A DNA stretch of 64,000 bases from assembly GCF_002197845.1 (NCBI RefSeq), contig NZ_NIDE01000004.1, positions 620,001 to 684,000 on the forward strand, in the 5' to 3' direction. The notes under the pieces were generated by a model. The model was not told the origin of the DNA and made no database searches. It worked only from the letters and a program-made list of their open reading frames with translations. Numbering within the stretch: position 1 is the first letter of the stretch; each line of letters starts with the position of its first letter. Of this stretch, positions 10,942-20,465 are shown piece after piece. The position numbers and the translations under genes are program-made. Origin of the DNA: Fimbriiglobus ruber. Its GTDB lineage: Bacteria; Planctomycetota; Planctomycetia; Gemmatales; Gemmataceae.

Positions 10942-12132
10942 TTATCGTCCACCACCAGCGGTCTGAAGTAGTTCGTGCATTCCGAGCCCGGCGAGGGTCG
11001 CCGCTATGACGCTTGTACACAAGATTAATGCGCCGAGCCAGCGAGCCGCTTTGATTTGCCACCACATCAAAACGCCGGACAGACCCCAGAACACCATGAT
11101 GAACGCCATCGCGTCAACGATTACGGCCCAGAACCATTTCGCGTTGGTCTCACCCGGGTAGCCGTGAGTGGTATGGAGACGGGTTAGAAAACGCCGGACG
11201 GAAAGTTGTTCAGATTCGGTCGCCGCGTCGGCCGCCTGACCGCTGACACTGCCGTTCAAGGCGTTGTAGTTGACGGTCCAATTTTTTTGGCCGTCACTCA
11301 TGAAGAAAACGAGATCTGGCACGGACGTGACGGTTATCTCACCGGCCGAGAAACCATGCTTTTCTAGAACGACGGGCACGGCTGCTTTTACACGTTCGTG
11401 CAGGGGGTCGTCGAGTGTCAGCGCATCTTCTGAACGAGAACCGCCCCGTTCGCCACCCCCTCGTTCCCCTCGACTTCCTCCCCCACGTTCACCAGCTCCG
11501 CCGCGTCCACCCGGGCCGCCATTCCCTTGACGTCCGCCGCGCCCACCACCAGGACCGCCGTTGGGACGGTTACCGACGGCAAAGGGCGCGCGCTCCGGGG
11601 TCTGCTTCGGTGCGGCCGTCGGCCGACTCCGAATCGTTCCGCCGGCGCCGGTCATGTCCATCAGAATGTTGAGTTCCTGCCCTTCGACTTTCACGTTCGC
11701 GAATGCGAATTCACGGTTATATTTCGCCTTTTCAGGCTCGAGAAGTGTGTACGTAGTACCCTCAGGGGCTCGTTTCTGGAGGGCCGCCACGACAATCGCT
11801 GCCAATTCCCGCGAACTAGGTATCGAGGCCATCGGCGTTCCAGTCAGATCGGCACTGGAGAACGTCGCGGCCGGCGCGTCGCTGAAGGCGCCTGGATGAT
11901 TGAACAAGAACGCGGTAATTCCGTAGAGAATGACCCACGGCAGCAAGAATAGCCCGAAGTACAGGTGCCCCCGGCGGATGTAGTGCATCGCGGCTTTGTG
12001 CCACGGCCTCCGTTTCGGCATCGGCCGCGACGAGGTAGTGGGTGCCGGATTATCCTGTGCAAATAATGAAACCGCGGCCGGAACGACTTCGTCCGCAGTC
12101 GCAGAGTTTAATTCGGCTTGTGGGGATAACAT
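10942..12132 (-). CDS. PepSY-associated membrane protein
   Basis: With the start at ATG 12132 the product is 396 residues. It has an N-terminal YIRRGHLYFGLFLLPWVILY helix typical of PepSY-associated transmembrane proteins, a soluble middle part, and two closely spaced C-terminal helices (WAVIVDAMAFIMVFWGLSGV, WLGALILCTSVIAATLAGLG) with HTTHGYPGETNAKWFWA before them. A long Gly/Arg/Pro-rich insert (about residues 190-245) interrupts the periplasmic region and is unusual. An upstream ATG at 12201 would overlap the preceding DUF1559 gene and is less likely. The gene follows that DUF1559 gene on the same strand with a 43-bp gap and may be cotranscribed. PepSY membrane proteins are often tied to iron-siderophore reduction; that role here is inference. 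Confidence 0.75.
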   Translation of the reverse strand: MLSPQAELNSATADEVVPAAVSLFAQDNPAPTTSSRPMPKRRPWHKAAMHYIRRGHLYFGLFLLPWVILYGITAFLFNHPGAFSDAPAATFSSADLTGTPMASIPSSRELAAIVVAALQKRAPEGTTYTLLEPEKAKYNREFAFANVKVEGQELNILMDMTGAGGTIRSRPTAAPKQTPERAPFAVGNRPNGGPGGGRGGRQGNGGPGGRGGAGERGGGSRGERGGGERGGSRSEDALTLDDPLHERVKAAVPVVLEKHGFSAGEITVTSVPDLVFFMSDGQKNWTVNYNALNGSVSGQAADAATESEQLSVRRFLTRLHTTHGYPGETNAKWFWAVIVDAMAFIMVFWGLSGVLMWWQIKAARWLGALILCTSVIAATLAGLGMHELLQTAGGGR

Positions 12133-12175
12133 GGGTCGGTCTCGGGGGATGAAAGGATTTATGACGAAAGGACTG

Positions 12176-13339
12176 CTAGTAATTGCCGAGCACTTCGCCA
12201 CCGTTTCGGCTCCCGAGGGCCTTGTAGGTCGTCGTACTCACGCTGTCACTGATGAAGTGAACCGAACCATCCACGAAGACGAAGTTACAACCGCCGGTGT
12301 GCCTACTGCGGAAGGCCGAGAGAGCCGTGACGCGGTACCAGGCGCCCGCGCTGTTGTCGCACGGCGCGCTGCTCTGCACGACACCGTTAACGGTAGAGTA
12401 CGACCACACGCCGTCCGATTTCGGGCCCGAATTGGGCATTTTGAGCGCGGGAGAACACGAGCCACTACCCACGATGTATTTGCTGTTCATCGGCGAATTG
12501 GTGGTGCCGTAGGAGCTGTCCGTCATGTCGGCGATAAAGGCCCAGTTCGTGTTGCCGGAGAATGGCAACCCGGTTAGCGGACCATTTCCGCCGTAGGGTG
12601 TGCCATCGCCAGCGGTCCACGTGGCGCCCTGGACGGTGTAGCCCTTGTCCCCCGCCAAGATGGTGTTAGACGTGCCGTCGGTGACGCCGGCAAGCGAGAC
12701 GTAAGTGAGTCCCGTCGCGATCGTCGGGGTGGTGCCCGACGACCAAGGCGGCGGCGGGGTCACATACGCCGATGCAATCGCGCCGTCATCCGCGGTCCAA
12801 GCGCCCGTGATCGGGGTGCCCGCCGGGTATTCGTAATACTGGAAATTTCCCCGGCTAAACGCGTAGGACGAAGCCGCACCGTAGTAATAATTGAGCGGGG
12901 TGTCTGAGGGGCACGTCATCGTCGGCAGGGGACGGCTAGTCACTGATGCGTTCGACACGCCGCTGGGGCCGGGAGTCGTGGAGTCCGCGAGTTGCGTCGG
13001 ATCGTACAGCCGGGCGATGTTATCCTGCTCGAAAAACGGCAGCAGTCGAATCGTTGGGGCGTAGTGTTTGTTATAGCCCCCCGGAAGAACAATCGTGCCA
13101 GTCGACCCGTCACTGTGGCCGCGCAGTGTGAAGCTGAGCGGCGGTAGCAGTTGATTCGCCGATTCGTAATTGAGAACGGCGATGCCGAGCTGCTTGAGGT
13201 TGCTCTGGCACTTCAGGCGTGCAGCCGCTTCGCGGACTTTCTGGACGGCCGGAAGCAGTAAGCCGATCAGGACCGCGATGATCGCGATCACGACCAGCAA
13301 TTCGATCAACGTAAAGGCACGACGAGACGTGCGGCGCAT
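12176..13339 (-). CDS. DUF1559 domain, prepilin-like protein (copy 2)
   Basis: The 387-residue paralogue has the same N-terminal [17 protein letters not shown] methylation motif and [20 protein letters not shown], and the closing [19 protein letters not shown] motif of the DUF1559 family. It is larger than copy 1 in the central variable region, which is typical of this family. The product is expected to be processed by a prepilin peptidase and carried to the envelope. A PepSY-type membrane protein gene follows. Upstream DNA is shared with copy 1. Its biological role is not known. Confidence 0.93.
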   Translation of the reverse strand: MRRTSRRAFTLIELLVVIAIIAVLIGLLLPAVQKVREAAARLKCQSNLKQLGIAVLNYESANQLLPPLSFTLRGHSDGSTGTIVLPGGYNKHYAPTIRLLPFFEQDNIARLYDPTQLADSTTPGPSGVSNASVTSRPLPTMTCPSDTPLNYYYGAASSYAFSRGNFQYYEYPAGTPITGAWTADDGAIASAYVTPPPPWSSGTTPTIATGLTYVSLAGVTDGTSNTILAGDKGYTVQGATWTAGDGTPYGGNGPLTGLPFSGNTNWAFIADMTDSSYGTTNSPMNSKYIVGSGSCSPALKMPNSGPKSDGVWSYSTVNGVVQSSAPCDNSAGAWYRVTALSAFRSRHTGGCNFVFVDGSVHFISDSVSTTTYKALGSRNGGEVLGNY

Positions 13340-13622
13340 GGCCGGACCTCCGGGGTGGGATGAAGGTTCGGAGCCGCATTGCTAATGGAGGTGAGCCGAC
13401 AGCGGAACGAAATCCCGCTCGCACCTGGCCTTGGCGGAGCGTACTCAAACGGTAACTCGAATCGAGACTGAGACGCCGTCTCAACGAGCCATAACTAGAT
13501 TAGGGCTGTGTAAGAGGCCGTCAATGGCCTTTGAAAGAATCCGTACAGATTTGGAGCGGTTTATTTGTCGGGAAGTTGACTTCCCAAGAATTGACCCGGG
13601 AATACACTCGGGCTACAAGACG
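13221..13622 (-). repeat. Duplicated 5' region of DUF1559 gene, copy B
   Basis: Partner of 10475-10875. Beyond this repeat the 13340-13859 gap shows no gene; 13623-13859 contains nothing I can assign. Confidence 0.85.
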
Positions 13623-13859
13623 TCAACGTGTGAAATTGATCTGCCGCTGACAGTGACAGCCAGAGATATCGTTTAGCCGGCCGAGGGTGAAATGGGTGGT
13701 CCGAAGCATCTTGGCCTCCTACTTACTCCGTCTCTTGGTTGCACCGGCTCGACCGATCGGTTAACATTGGTTTTGCCAAGCCTAGTGGTCGTTGACGATC
13801 CGATATCAGATAGAAATCCATTCTGTCCAATTACCAGCTAGGTAACGCACAACGATATC

Positions 13860-14486
13860 ATGCGACTCGTTCTCATAGATAGGGGCAAAGAATTCAGCGA
13901 CGTCGTTCGTTGGCAATTCCGCGCGCATCCCGAGGTTCAGATCGTGTGCGGCCGATTCGAGGATTTGCCATCGTTTGACTGTGTCGTAACTGCTGGCAAT
14001 TCGTTCGGATTGATGGACGCCGGCATGGATTTGGCGGTGGTTCGTTTCTTCGGGCGTCACGTCATGGAGCGTATCCAGAAGCAGATTATTGACGATTACC
14101 TGGGAGAGCAGCCTGTCGGGACGTGCATCATTGTGCCTACTGACCACGCGGCGCATCCATTCGTTGCCCACGCGCCGACGATGCGTGTGCCCATGAACAT
14201 TCAAGGCACAGACCACGTTTATCTCGCCATGTGGGCGGCTCTTATCGCCGTCTACCGTCACAATCGTTCCGAGTCGCGGAAGATAGATTCGTTGGCTTGT
14301 CCTGGCCTCGGTACCGGCATGGGCGGCGTGGATCCACTTGAGGCGGCGCTCCAATTGTGTTTGGCTTACGAGCATTATCAGCGGCCCCCGCAGTTCCTCA
14401 ATCCGTCGGTCGCACAGCAACGTCATGAGAGAGTTTATTACGGTGGTCGATGGGGTTTTACCCAGGCTCGAAAGACCGTCACATAA
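13860..14486 (+). CDS. Macro domain-like protein
   Basis: The 208-residue product contains VVTAGNSFGLMDAGMDLAVV near residue 40 and LACPGLGTGMGGVDP near residue 140. These match the two phosphate/ribose-binding loops of macro domains (AGN-S-G-MDGG-type and PGLGTG-type), which bind ADP-ribose or related metabolites and may hydrolyse them. The N-terminus is cytosolic with no signal peptide. It stands alone on the plus strand. The substrate cannot be told from sequence; phage-tail macro domain proteins (Tail_P2_I-like annotation) share this style of motif, so a role in ADP-ribose metabolism or phage-related biology are both possible. Confidence 0.75.
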   Translation: MRLVLIDRGKEFSDVVRWQFRAHPEVQIVCGRFEDLPSFDCVVTAGNSFGLMDAGMDLAVVRFFGRHVMERIQKQIIDDYLGEQPVGTCIIVPTDHAAHPFVAHAPTMRVPMNIQGTDHVYLAMWAALIAVYRHNRSESRKIDSLACPGLGTGMGGVDPLEAALQLCLAYEHYQRPPQFLNPSVAQQRHERVYYGGRWGFTQARKTVT

Positions 14487-14725
14487 GCAGGCGCGGCGGC
14501 AAACGGGGAGGCACGAAGGTTTCCGAGTCGCAGAGGTCGCCGGGTGCCGCCCCGCTGCTGAGCTTGGGTCGTTATCCCGTCTATGCGAAACACAGTGAAG
14601 CCGCGCCGGAATGGTACGAACTTTGTCGTGCATTGACGCGGAAATGTCGGCCGGGCCGATGCCCTTGGGTTGCGAGTACATCTTTGACTTGGGCCTCGGG
14701 TTGTTCATCTCGATGGAGAAGTGAC

Positions 14726-15211
14726 ATGGCGACGCCAGCAAAGAACACGATTTGCCTTTGGTACGACGGCGACGCCGAGGGCGCGGCGCGGTTTTACGCC
14801 GAGACCTTTCCCGATTCGTCCGTCGGCGCGGTACACCGCGCACCGGGAGACTTTCCGGCGGGGAAGAAAGGGGACGTGTTGACCGTCGAGTTTACCGTGA
14901 TGGGAGTGCCGTGCCTCGGGCTCAACGGCGGACCGGCGGTCAAGCACAACTGGGCATTCTCGTTTCAGGTCGCAACCGTTGACCAGGCCGAAACGGATCG
15001 TTACTGGAACGCCATCGTCGGCAACGGCGGCGAAGAGAGCGCGTGCGGCTGGTGCAAGGACAAATGGGGTGTGTCCTGGCAAATTACGCCGATCGCCCTG
15101 ACGGAAGCGGTCACCGATCCCGATACCGCTGCCGCCAAGCGCGCGTTCGATGCCATGATGCAAATGAAAAAGATCGACATCTCTGCAATCGAGGCGGCGC
15201 ACCGCGGTTGA
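14726..15211 (+). CDS. VOC-family (PhnB/3-demethylubiquinone methyltransferase-like) protein
   Basis: The 161-residue product has the classical PhnB-like pattern: an early LWYDGDAEGAARFYAETFPD strand-helix, TVEFTVMGVPCLGLNGGP, then HNWAFSFQVAT, WCKDKWGVSWQITP and a closing helix. This is the betaalphabetabetabeta fold of the vicinal oxygen chelate superfamily. Its substrate is unknown; relatives are annotated 3-demethylubiquinone-9 3-methyltransferase without proof. The ATG at 14726 is supported by GGAGAAG just upstream. A possible 37-codon reading frame at 14611-14724, ending 1 bp before this start, encodes PMPLGCEYIFDLGLGLFIS and may be a small partner or a remnant of a paralogous VOC protein. 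Confidence 0.88.
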   Translation: MATPAKNTICLWYDGDAEGAARFYAETFPDSSVGAVHRAPGDFPAGKKGDVLTVEFTVMGVPCLGLNGGPAVKHNWAFSFQVATVDQAETDRYWNAIVGNGGEESACGWCKDKWGVSWQITPIALTEAVTDPDTAAAKRAFDAMMQMKKIDISAIEAAHRG

Positions 15212-15283
15212 GAGCCGGTCGCCCGGTGAAGTAAGCACTCTAAATGCGGAGAGATTTCTACCTCATCCTACAAAGGAATCCCA

Positions 15284-15664
15284 ATGAATGCGCTGCATTT
15301 GCTGGCAATTGGAGTTGTCGCGTGTGCGACAGCCGCGGGGACGGTAGCTGATGACAAAAAACCTGACTACGCCAAACTGCTCGTTGGGAAATGGGAAGTG
15401 ACCAAGGTCAACACGAAAGATGATGTTCCAGTCGGCTCCATAGTCGAGTTTACCAAAGATAAAAAGGCGAAGATAACCGTAAAAGCTAATGGCAAGGAAG
15501 AAACCACGAACGTGGATTACACACTTGAAGGTAATAAGCTCACGCTTCATCACGGGGCGGGTCCCAAGGGAGGGAAGCAGGCCACGATCACGAAGCTCTC
15601 CGAAAAGGAGATGGTTTTGGAAGCAGATAAAATGGAGACCCTCGAACTCCGGCGGAAAGAATGA
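15284..15664 (+). CDS. Small secreted protein, Gemmata paralogous-family type
   Basis: The 126-residue product has an N-terminal signal peptide (LLAIGVVACATAAGTVADD), then a repeated beta-strand pattern (LLVGKWEVTKV, GSIVEFTKDKKAKITVKANG, VDYTLEGNKLTLHHG) resembling a lipocalin-like sheet. It resembles the planctomycete paralogous families modelled as TIGR03066/TIGR03067; I make this match from memory and cannot check it. AAAGGA lies just upstream of the ATG. Function is unknown; the product is presumably periplasmic or extracytoplasmic. A hairpin terminator follows. Confidence 0.8.
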   Translation: MNALHLLAIGVVACATAAGTVADDKKPDYAKLLVGKWEVTKVNTKDDVPVGSIVEFTKDKKAKITVKANGKEETTNVDYTLEGNKLTLHHGAGPKGGKQATITKLSEKEMVLEADKMETLELRRKE

Positions 15665-15692
15665 ATGGTCTCTCCCCCTTGGCATCAAACCC

Positions 15693-15720
15693 GGCCCGCT
15701 TCGGCGGGCCTCTGCTTTTT
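15693..15720 (+). terminator. Rho-independent terminator
   Basis: GGCCCGC-TTCG-GCGGGCC followed by TCTGCTTTTT, 29 bp after the small secreted protein gene. Confidence 0.88.
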
Positions 15721-15947
15721 GGGGAATGGGATCAGGTCGCGGACTGTTACGGGGAACGTGGGTGGCGGGTCGTGTCATTGACTACAGCAGATCGCATCGA
15801 TGCGGAAGGTGTGCTTCTTGTCCACATCGACTCGGACTCAACCATTCGAGTTGTCGGATTTCATCAGTGATCGCCGTTCCGACAGGAGGAATGTCACGGG
15901 AGAGCCAATAGATCACATCCGGGCCTATTTGACAAATCAGCAGCATG

Positions 15948-16568
15948 TTACAGCTTCGCGAAGTTACGCAACATGGCTAACCCTATGTCCTGGCTCTTCT
16001 CCGGGTGGAACTGAGTGGCGAAGACGTTATCGCGCCAGATGGCCGCGCAAAACGGCGTCGGGTAATCGCTCGTCGCGACGACAAGGCTGGAGTCGGTGGG
16101 AACGGCGTAATAGCTGTGAACGAAGTAGACCGCCGGGTCGGGCGGCAGGTCGGCGAATAGCGGGCACCCGGATCGCGTGAAATCGAGCGTGTTCCAGCCG
16201 ATGTGAGGGACTTTCAAACCGGGCTGGTCGGTGAACCGGACCACGTCGCCCGGGAACAAGTCGAGACCCGCGTGCAGGCCGTCTTCGTGGCCGCGGGAGA
16301 AGAGCATCTGCAACCCGAGGCAGATACCCAAAAATGGCCGACCCGAGCGGACGTGTGCGGTAATGACTTCCCCGAGCCCGGTCTCGCGGAGTCGGGCGAT
16401 CGCGTCCTGAAACGCGCCGACGCCGGGCAACACCACCTTCGCCGCGTCCGCGATCTGGCCCGCGTCGGAGGTGATGACGGCCGCTGCGCCGACCGCCTCG
16501 AACGCCTTCTGGACGCTCCGCAGGTTCGCCATCCCGTAGTCCACGATCGCGATTTTCGGCCGGTTCAC
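15948..16568 (-). CDS. hisH: Imidazole glycerol phosphate synthase, glutaminase subunit
   Basis: HisH releases ammonia from glutamine and passes it to HisF, which makes IGP and AICAR in histidine biosynthesis. The 206-residue product has the class I amidotransferase nucleophile elbow GICLGLQML with Cys near residue 83, the oxyanion region PGVGAFQDA, and the His-Glu pair in FHPEKS near the C-terminus. The GTG at 16568 was chosen because AGGAGAG precedes it and the protein then starts NRPKIAIVDYGM, as usual for the family; an ATG at 16646 would add an atypical extension. hisF is not in the window. The gene follows a prepilin peptidase gene on the same strand. Confidence 0.95.
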   Translation of the reverse strand: MNRPKIAIVDYGMANLRSVQKAFEAVGAAAVITSDAGQIADAAKVVLPGVGAFQDAIARLRETGLGEVITAHVRSGRPFLGICLGLQMLFSRGHEDGLHAGLDLFPGDVVRFTDQPGLKVPHIGWNTLDFTRSGCPLFADLPPDPAVYFVHSYYAVPTDSSLVVATSDYPTPFCAAIWRDNVFATQFHPEKSQDIGLAMLRNFAKL

Positions 16569-16659
16569 AGGTACTCTCCTCCAAAGGCAGCGAATCGGGG
16601 TGAACGGAGTGCATGGCGCGATGGGATGCCGCTGGGGTAACGGCACGCAATAGCGTGCC

Positions 16660-17796
16660 CTACTTGCGCCGAAGCAGAATCCCCGCCACGAGCAGACCGC
16701 CGCCGATCGCGATCACCAAGACGCCGAGGACGACCGGTTCGAAAAGGACGACCGCGGAACTCGAGACCCACGGCCACGCGAACCAGGTGGCCACGATGCC
16801 GAGCGCCAGGCCGGGGCCGAACGACAACTCGCTCACGACCGTCCGACCCGTGATGAGGGAGTAGATCACGGACGGGATCTTGAGCAGCAGTCCGGCCAAC
16901 CCGCCGGCGAAAAACCCGATGAGGACCACCTGCCAGCCGAGAAACGCGCCGGCCATCATCATCAGGTCGGCGTCGCCGAGACCCAGCGCCTCTTTGCCGA
17001 TGCCGATTTCAAAGAGGAACTTGATCCCCCGCACGAGAGCGGTCCCGACCGCAGCCCCGATCAGCGCGTTGCACAAGCCGAGTTGCCAACTCCCCGCCGG
17101 GGTCCACGTCGGCAGTGGTCCCCAGAACGGCCACAGCGTCATTCCCGTCGGAAGTTTCCCCAGAATGTTCGGGAGAAACCACGGCGCGTTCGGTTGAATC
17201 TGAGCCAGCACGGCAGGGTCGGACGGCCACGGCCACGCGAGTAGCGTGGACGCCAGCAACCCGACGGCCGTCCCGATGTACGTGACCTGGGTGGGGATGA
17301 CCCGGTGTTCGGCGTCGATCAGGGCGGCCACGATTAGAACCGATAGCAGGAACGCGTGGGACGCGAACAACAGCCAATCTTGCGGCGGCGGCGAGGCCGA
17401 AAACCAGGAAAACTTCAACCCGGGTGCGTAGTGCCACGGGCGAAGAAACTCCGGCCCGCCGATCGCCTGCGTCATGACTTCGATGACAAATAGGCTGAGA
17501 AACGCGACCCCGGTTCCCACCTCGACCCACAAATACCGCGACGAGAAAGTGGCCCCGCACATCCGGCAGCGGCCACGCAGGCGAAGGTAGCCGAGGATCG
17601 GGATGTTGTCCCGCAGTTTGAGCGGTTGGAGACACGCTCCGCACCGCGACCCGGGCCAGATCGGGCTCTTGTCGTAAGGCAGGCGGGCGATCAGCACGTT
17701 CAGGAAGCTGCCGACCCCCAACCCGAAGAGGAACACCCACGCGCACCAGAACGCCGGCGGGCCGTAGGTCAGCAGAATGTTCACGTGTCGGGGCAC
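16660..17796 (-). CDS. Prepilin peptidase (A24 family)
   Basis: This inner-membrane aspartic protease cleaves and N-methylates type IV pilin-like precursors. The 378-residue product has GLGVGSFLNVLIARLP near the N-terminus, two zinc-type CxxC pairs (CGACLQPL, CRMCGATF), the first catalytic Asp in ALIDAEHRVIP and the second in GLGDADLMM, plus about eight membrane helices. It is longer than the usual 250-290 residues because of an inserted loop of about 80 residues between the aspartates' helices (QIQPNAPWFLPNILG region) and a C-terminal helix. The natural substrates would include the two DUF1559 proteins in this window, which is inference from their FTLIELL motif. Confidence 0.93.
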   Translation of the reverse strand: MPRHVNILLTYGPPAFWCAWVFLFGLGVGSFLNVLIARLPYDKSPIWPGSRCGACLQPLKLRDNIPILGYLRLRGRCRMCGATFSSRYLWVEVGTGVAFLSLFVIEVMTQAIGGPEFLRPWHYAPGLKFSWFSASPPPQDWLLFASHAFLLSVLIVAALIDAEHRVIPTQVTYIGTAVGLLASTLLAWPWPSDPAVLAQIQPNAPWFLPNILGKLPTGMTLWPFWGPLPTWTPAGSWQLGLCNALIGAAVGTALVRGIKFLFEIGIGKEALGLGDADLMMMAGAFLGWQVVLIGFFAGGLAGLLLKIPSVIYSLITGRTVVSELSFGPGLALGIVATWFAWPWVSSSAVVLFEPVVLGVLVIAIGGGLLVAGILLRRK

Positions 17797-17852
17797 CCGG
17801 GGTTGGAACGGACGACGCTACGCCGGCTTACGAGTCGGAGGCCGTCAGCGGG

Positions 17853-18413
17853 TCATCCCGGCTGGCGGCCGACGTCCCACTCGGACCATGCCGCCAGGAT
17901 ACGGCCGGCAATCGCCTCCGGCGACTCGACCCCGGCGTCGAACGCGGCGTGTGCCGTCTCCCGGTAAAGAGGCTCGCGGGCGGCCATCAGGTTCGCGACT
18001 TCCGCAAACCCGCCGGTCGTCAGATTAGGCCGCCGGGCCGCCGTGGACGGGTCGGATTGTAGTCTCTCCCAGACGACATCGGGGGGCGCGGTCAGCCAGG
18101 CGACGTACCCGGCCGCGCGGAGGGCCGCCCGGTTCGTCGGGCGGAGGATCGCCCCACCGCCGGTGGCGATGACGCGGGGCCTGCCGGCACAGAGGTGTTC
18201 GAGGGCGGCGGCCTCGCGGGCGCGGAAGCCGGCCTCGCCCTCGGCCGCAAAGATCTCGGCGACGGTCCTGCCCGCGGCGGCCTCGATCGTGTCGTCCGCG
18301 TCGAAGAAGTCCCAGCCGAGTTCGCTTCCGAGAAACCGGCCGACGGTCGATTTCCCGGTGCCCCGGTAGCCAATCAGGAGGACGCGCGGCGTGCGCCCGA
18401 GGACATCATTCAT
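17853..18413 (-). CDS. aroK: Shikimate kinase
   Basis: It phosphorylates shikimate at O3 in aromatic amino acid synthesis. The 186-residue product has the P-loop GYRGTGKST, the shikimate-binding DADD, the Walker-B-like region with RVIATGGGAI, and the lid arginine in AARRPNL. Length is normal for the family. The ATG overlaps the last 8 bases of aroDE (ATGAATGA), so the two are translationally coupled and act in consecutive steps. Confidence 0.95.
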   Translation of the reverse strand: MNDVLGRTPRVLLIGYRGTGKSTVGRFLGSELGWDFFDADDTIEAAAGRTVAEIFAAEGEAGFRAREAAALEHLCAGRPRVIATGGGAILRPTNRAALRAAGYVAWLTAPPDVVWERLQSDPSTAARRPNLTTGGFAEVANLMAAREPLYRETAHAAFDAGVESPEAIAGRILAAWSEWDVGRQPG

Positions 18414-19968
18414 CGGCGGCGGCGTCCGCGTCGTCGGTCTCGTCGTCGAGCGCCCGGGTCAACGGGGACATCGCTTTGCGGAGGATTTCCCGCATTTTGT
18501 CCACGTTCGGCGTTTGGCCGGTGAACAATTTCACCTGCTCGGCCGCCTGGCGGACGAACATGTCCACGCCGGTAATGAGGTCGCAGCCGCGGCTGCGTGC
18601 TTCGTTAATGAGCTTCGTGTTCTCGGGCGTGTAAACGGTATCGAACACGGTCAGCCCGGGCCGCAGGAAGCTGACGTGGATCGGGGACTCGTCCGTGTTC
18701 GGGTGCATCCCGACGGGCGTGCAGTTCACGAGGACTTCGCACGGCAGGACGTTGTGGCGGGCGTGCCAGTCGACGACCTTACACTCGATCTCGGCCGCGA
18801 GCTTGGCGGCCCGCTCTTGCGTCCGGGCCGCGATGGTGACGTGCGCCCCCGCCTTGTGCAACCCGTGGGCGACCGCCCGCGCGGCCCCGCCGGCCCCGAG
18901 GACGAGGACGAACACCGAGTTAAAATCAACGATACCACCCTCGGCCCGCGCCTTCAGGTGTTCGACGATCGACTCGAATGACGCCGTGAAGTCCGTGTTC
19001 GCGGCGAAGAACGTCCCGTCGTCCCGTCGGATCAGCGTGTTCGCGGCCCCGCAGAGTTGCACGTTCGGCTCGGCCTCCTTCGCGAGCGCGGCCGCCGCCT
19101 CCTTGTGCGGGATGGTCACGCTGTACCCGCTGACGGGGACGCGTTCAAACGCCTTGACGGCTTCCTCCAACTGGCCCTTGGGCACGCGGAACGGCAGGTA
19201 GATCGCGTTCTGCTTGAGGCGGCCGAGCGTGTGGTTGTGCAGGACCGGGCCGAAGCTGTGCGAGACCGGGTCGCCGAGGAGGCCGAAGACTTTGGTGTCC
19301 GCGTTGATCGACCGGACCGGGTACGTGGTCTTGAAGTCTTCGACGGCCGGCAGGCCGGGGGCCACGCCGCGTTCCTTGTTGAACGCGGCGTAAATCCACG
19401 GGGCCCCGTACTTGAGGGAGAGGAACCGGGTCGGGAAGCCGATCTCGCCCATGCAGAACGCGATCGTCGGCTTCGTCGCCCGCCGCTGGAGTTCGAGTAC
19501 CCGCTCGTTGTCCCGCGGGTGCTGCGCCATGACCGCGATCTTGATGACGTCCGCGTCCTGGGCCAGCATCCGCTCGTAGATCTGGTCCAGGTCGGCCGGC
19601 GTCTCGGTCATGTTGTGGTAACTGATGATCCGCTTGACGGTCCCGTAGCGGCGGATGGTGTTCGCCACGTCCGTTTCCAGGTCGATCCACTCGAACGCGC
19701 CGGAGATGATCGCCTGCCGGAGGATCATCTGCCGGTCGTCTTCCTTGCCCGGCCACCGGCCGCCGTCTTGCGGCCGGCGGATGGAGGCCAGCCACGCGCA
19801 CTGTTTGAGCGGGGCGAGGCGCTTGAAATCGACGGCCCGAGCCAGGAAGTCGAGCCGGAGTTCGATGAACGCCGCCCCGCGCTTGAAGGCCTCTTGGATT
19901 TCGGCCTGGACCATCTTGTGCCGGGTGCGCCCGACGACGACGCACACCCGGTCCGGCGCGACAGACAT
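18406..19968 (-). CDS. aroDE: Fused type I 3-dehydroquinate dehydratase / shikimate dehydrogenase
   Basis: The 520-residue product combines two consecutive shikimate-pathway steps. Residues ~1-225 are type I dehydroquinase, with FIELRLDFL, the catalytic His in IISYHNM and the Schiff-base Lys in VIKIAVMAQ. Residues ~235-520 are shikimate dehydrogenase, with VFGLLGDPVSHSFGPVLHN, catalytic Lys in VTIPHKEAA, and the NADP-binding LGAGGAARA. This fusion is known in plants and in planctomycetes and chlamydiae. The start at ATG 19968 gives the usual N-terminal VCVVVGRTRHKM; an open frame extends further upstream without family similarity. aroK follows with an 8-bp overlap. Confidence 0.95.
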   Translation of the reverse strand: MSVAPDRVCVVVGRTRHKMVQAEIQEAFKRGAAFIELRLDFLARAVDFKRLAPLKQCAWLASIRRPQDGGRWPGKEDDRQMILRQAIISGAFEWIDLETDVANTIRRYGTVKRIISYHNMTETPADLDQIYERMLAQDADVIKIAVMAQHPRDNERVLELQRRATKPTIAFCMGEIGFPTRFLSLKYGAPWIYAAFNKERGVAPGLPAVEDFKTTYPVRSINADTKVFGLLGDPVSHSFGPVLHNHTLGRLKQNAIYLPFRVPKGQLEEAVKAFERVPVSGYSVTIPHKEAAAALAKEAEPNVQLCGAANTLIRRDDGTFFAANTDFTASFESIVEHLKARAEGGIVDFNSVFVLVLGAGGAARAVAHGLHKAGAHVTIAARTQERAAKLAAEIECKVVDWHARHNVLPCEVLVNCTPVGMHPNTDESPIHVSFLRPGLTVFDTVYTPENTKLINEARSRGCDLITGVDMFVRQAAEQVKLFTGQTPNVDKMREILRKAMSPLTRALDDETDDADAAADE

Positions 19969-20133
19969 GACTGACCCCACGCACTCGAACGGGAAAAGCT
20001 GTTCCCATACGGTACAGCGGGACCGTTCGCGCAGCAAGAAAGCGATCCGCGGAAGTCTGCCTGGGACGTGAGAATACGGCGGCAGGACCGAACCCGGATC
20101 ACGAAACAGCGTAAAACTAACCCGGCCGGCCGA

Positions 20134-20304
20134 TTACAGCTTGCCGGCTTCCTTGTACATCACGTGCTTGCGGACGACCGGGTCGAACTTCTTAAGTTGG
20201 ATCCGTTCCTTGCTGTTGTTCCGGTTCTTTTGCGTGAAGTAGCAGTGGCTGCTCTCGGAGCTTTGCAGCTTGATGATGCCCCGCGCTTCCTTACCCTTCG
20301 CCAT
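20134..20304 (-). CDS. rpmG: 50S ribosomal protein L33
   Basis: Reading the minus strand from ATG 20304 gives 56 residues beginning [18 protein letters not shown], continuing [20 protein letters not shown] and ending YKEAGKL, which is the L33 pattern. Only one Cys is present, so this is the zinc-free (C-) form. L33 is a small protein of the large ribosomal subunit near the E site. It is the first gene of the minus-strand run leading to aroDE, 165 bp upstream of it. Confidence 0.95.
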   Translation of the reverse strand: MAKGKEARGIIKLQSSESSHCYFTQKNRNNSKERIQLKKFDPVVRKHVMYKEAGKL

Positions 20305-20465
20305 GACCCGACCCTCAATATCAACAGGTTAATCGCGTGATTCGGTCGTCGGGCGAATTCGGCCCCCCCGACTCGGAATAGTAATGATATCGGATGCGGG
20401 GAAGTTGGCGAGGGGACTGTCGGGACATCGGGTGGAATCTATCGTCCGTCGCCCAGTTCCGCGCC

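Noticed and set aside
15661-15870. 69-residue plus-strand frame starting right after the small secreted protein
   Set aside because: It runs through the rho-independent terminator hairpin and has no recognisable pattern.
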